64,000 bases of DNA, taken from Pseudomonas sp. LFM046 (lineage in GTDB: Bacteria; Pseudomonadota; Gammaproteobacteria; Pseudomonadales; Pseudomonadaceae). The stretch covers positions 4,455,839 to 4,519,838 of the forward strand of contig NZ_JYKO02000001.1 in assembly GCF_000949385.2 (NCBI RefSeq). The letters are read 5' to 3'. Made by a program: the position numbers and the translations under genes. Under the pieces are notes generated by a model that saw nothing but the letters and a program-made list of their open reading frames with translations, searched no databases and was not told where the DNA came from. Position 1 is the stretch's first letter. Every line of letters begins with the position of its first letter. This document shows positions 63,732 through 64,000 of the stretch, piece after piece.

Positions 63732-64000
63732 TCAGGTCATACGGCTAAGCCGAGTCATCGTATCCAGTATCGACACCAGTCCAAGCGCGTCCCAGCACTT
63801 CTTCGGCAGCGCCTGCCGCAGGTGCAGGGCACCGGCGTTCCACCAGGGGCCGCGCCCGTTGGTGGCCGACTTCCAGGCCCGCTCCTCCGGTAAACCCAGG
63901 CGCATCAGCATGCGTGCCCGGGTAACCGGTCGCTTCCAGTGCCGCCACAGCACATTGCGCAGCAACCGCCGCACCCAGCCATCCAGCGCTTCCACGGGCC
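63732..64000 (-). CDS. Group II intron maturase, C-terminal part (partial)
   Basis: The visible part, almost 90 residues, carries the maturase-specific (GIIM, domain X) signature: WVRRLLRNVLWRHWKRPVTRARMLMRLG, ERAWKSATNGRGPWWNAGALHLRQALPKKCWDALGLVSI. The reverse transcriptase domain lies outside the window. Family proteins both splice the intron and copy it into new sites. The frame is intact up to the window edge, so the intron may be active. Confidence 0.9.
   Translation of the reverse strand, partial: PVEALDGWVRRLLRNVLWRHWKRPVTRARMLMRLGLPEERAWKSATNGRGPWWNAGALHLRQALPKKCWDALGLVSILDTMTRLSRMT

Larger units (their letters stand above)
63666..64000 (-). mobile_element. Group II intron, 3' part (runs off the window)
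   Basis: The maturase C-terminus is followed immediately by a domain V hairpin and a domain VI hairpin (GGTGGGG gcga CCCCACC with an unpaired A near TCCTAC), ending at an AC at about 63666. The intron lies on the minus strand just after the cold-shock gene and continues beyond the window. The boundary is set by the AY end rule, not experiment. Confidence 0.85.

Noticed and set aside
1..64000. CRISPR arrays
   Set aside because: No regularly spaced 20-40-base direct repeats with unique spacers were seen; the only regular tandem repeats are coding HAMP units and the Ala-rich protein.

Overview
The window is a stretch of a high-GC chromosome of the genus Pseudomonas. The evidence is near-identity of several predicted proteins to P. 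aeruginosa ones as I recall them (OprL/Pal, AspS, the secreted M28 aminopeptidase) and the gene order queE-queC / cpoB-pal-tolBARQ-ybgC-ruvBAC-yebC-aspS / dps / cold-shock protein, which matches the PA0961-PA0976 neighbourhood. A second syntenic block (purC-bamC-dapA / gcvR-bcp-perM-tusA-like-bepA-nadA) matches PA1004-PA1013. No species can be named from the sequence alone.

Layout. 0-14 kb: metabolic and accessory genes (ketopantoate reductase, PpnN nucleosidase, aldo/keto reductase, MFS carrier). A MerR regulator is divergent from a three-gene operon encoding an M24 peptidase-like protein, an alpha/beta-hydrolase fused to a short-chain dehydrogenase, and a PF10118-type metal hydrolase. RmuC, a GreA/B-like factor and small proteins follow; a 570-base gene-poor stretch between them carries a cluster of DnaA-box-like sites. 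14-19.5 kb: the SOS mutagenesis operon imuA-imuB-dnaE2 on the minus strand with a LexA box. Between the box and imuA lie a terminator-shaped hairpin and a 27-codon leader frame ending on the imuA start. 19.5-25 kb: secreted M28 aminopeptidase, two different SRAP (YedK/HMCES-like) proteins, a LysR regulator and small exported proteins.

25.2-29.5 kb: a compact island ending in an intact tRNA-Ser(CGA) gene, with a 44-base near-perfect copy of the tRNA 3' end and flank at its other end. It carries a repressor-like gene with AT-rich palindromes, small unknown genes, a PAAR / pyocin-S / HNH-nuclease effector with its colicin-E-type immunity protein, and at least one more immunity-like small gene. 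29.6-38.1 kb: purine, lysine, NAD and envelope housekeeping genes. 38.1-48 kb: a candidate small RNA, a two-TM protein of unknown function, and a sensory cluster (NarL-type regulator, a 1430-residue HAMP-repeat hybrid kinase, a receiver-kinase). An exported Gly/His- then Ala-rich repeat protein and tRNA-Lys complete this part. 48-63.7 kb: queuosine genes, the Tol-Pal operon, RuvABC, YebC, AspRS, an SDR, a Dps protein, a diguanylate cyclase and a membrane-linked cold-shock protein. The window ends inside a minus-strand group II intron: maturase C-terminus plus RNA domains V and VI.

Most conserved genes are ordinary. The parts most worth a second look are the imuA leader, the tRNA-Ser island, the second SRAP protein with altered catalytic residues, the MerR-linked hydrolase/SDR operon, the candidate sRNA at 38.4 kb and the repeat protein at 47 kb.
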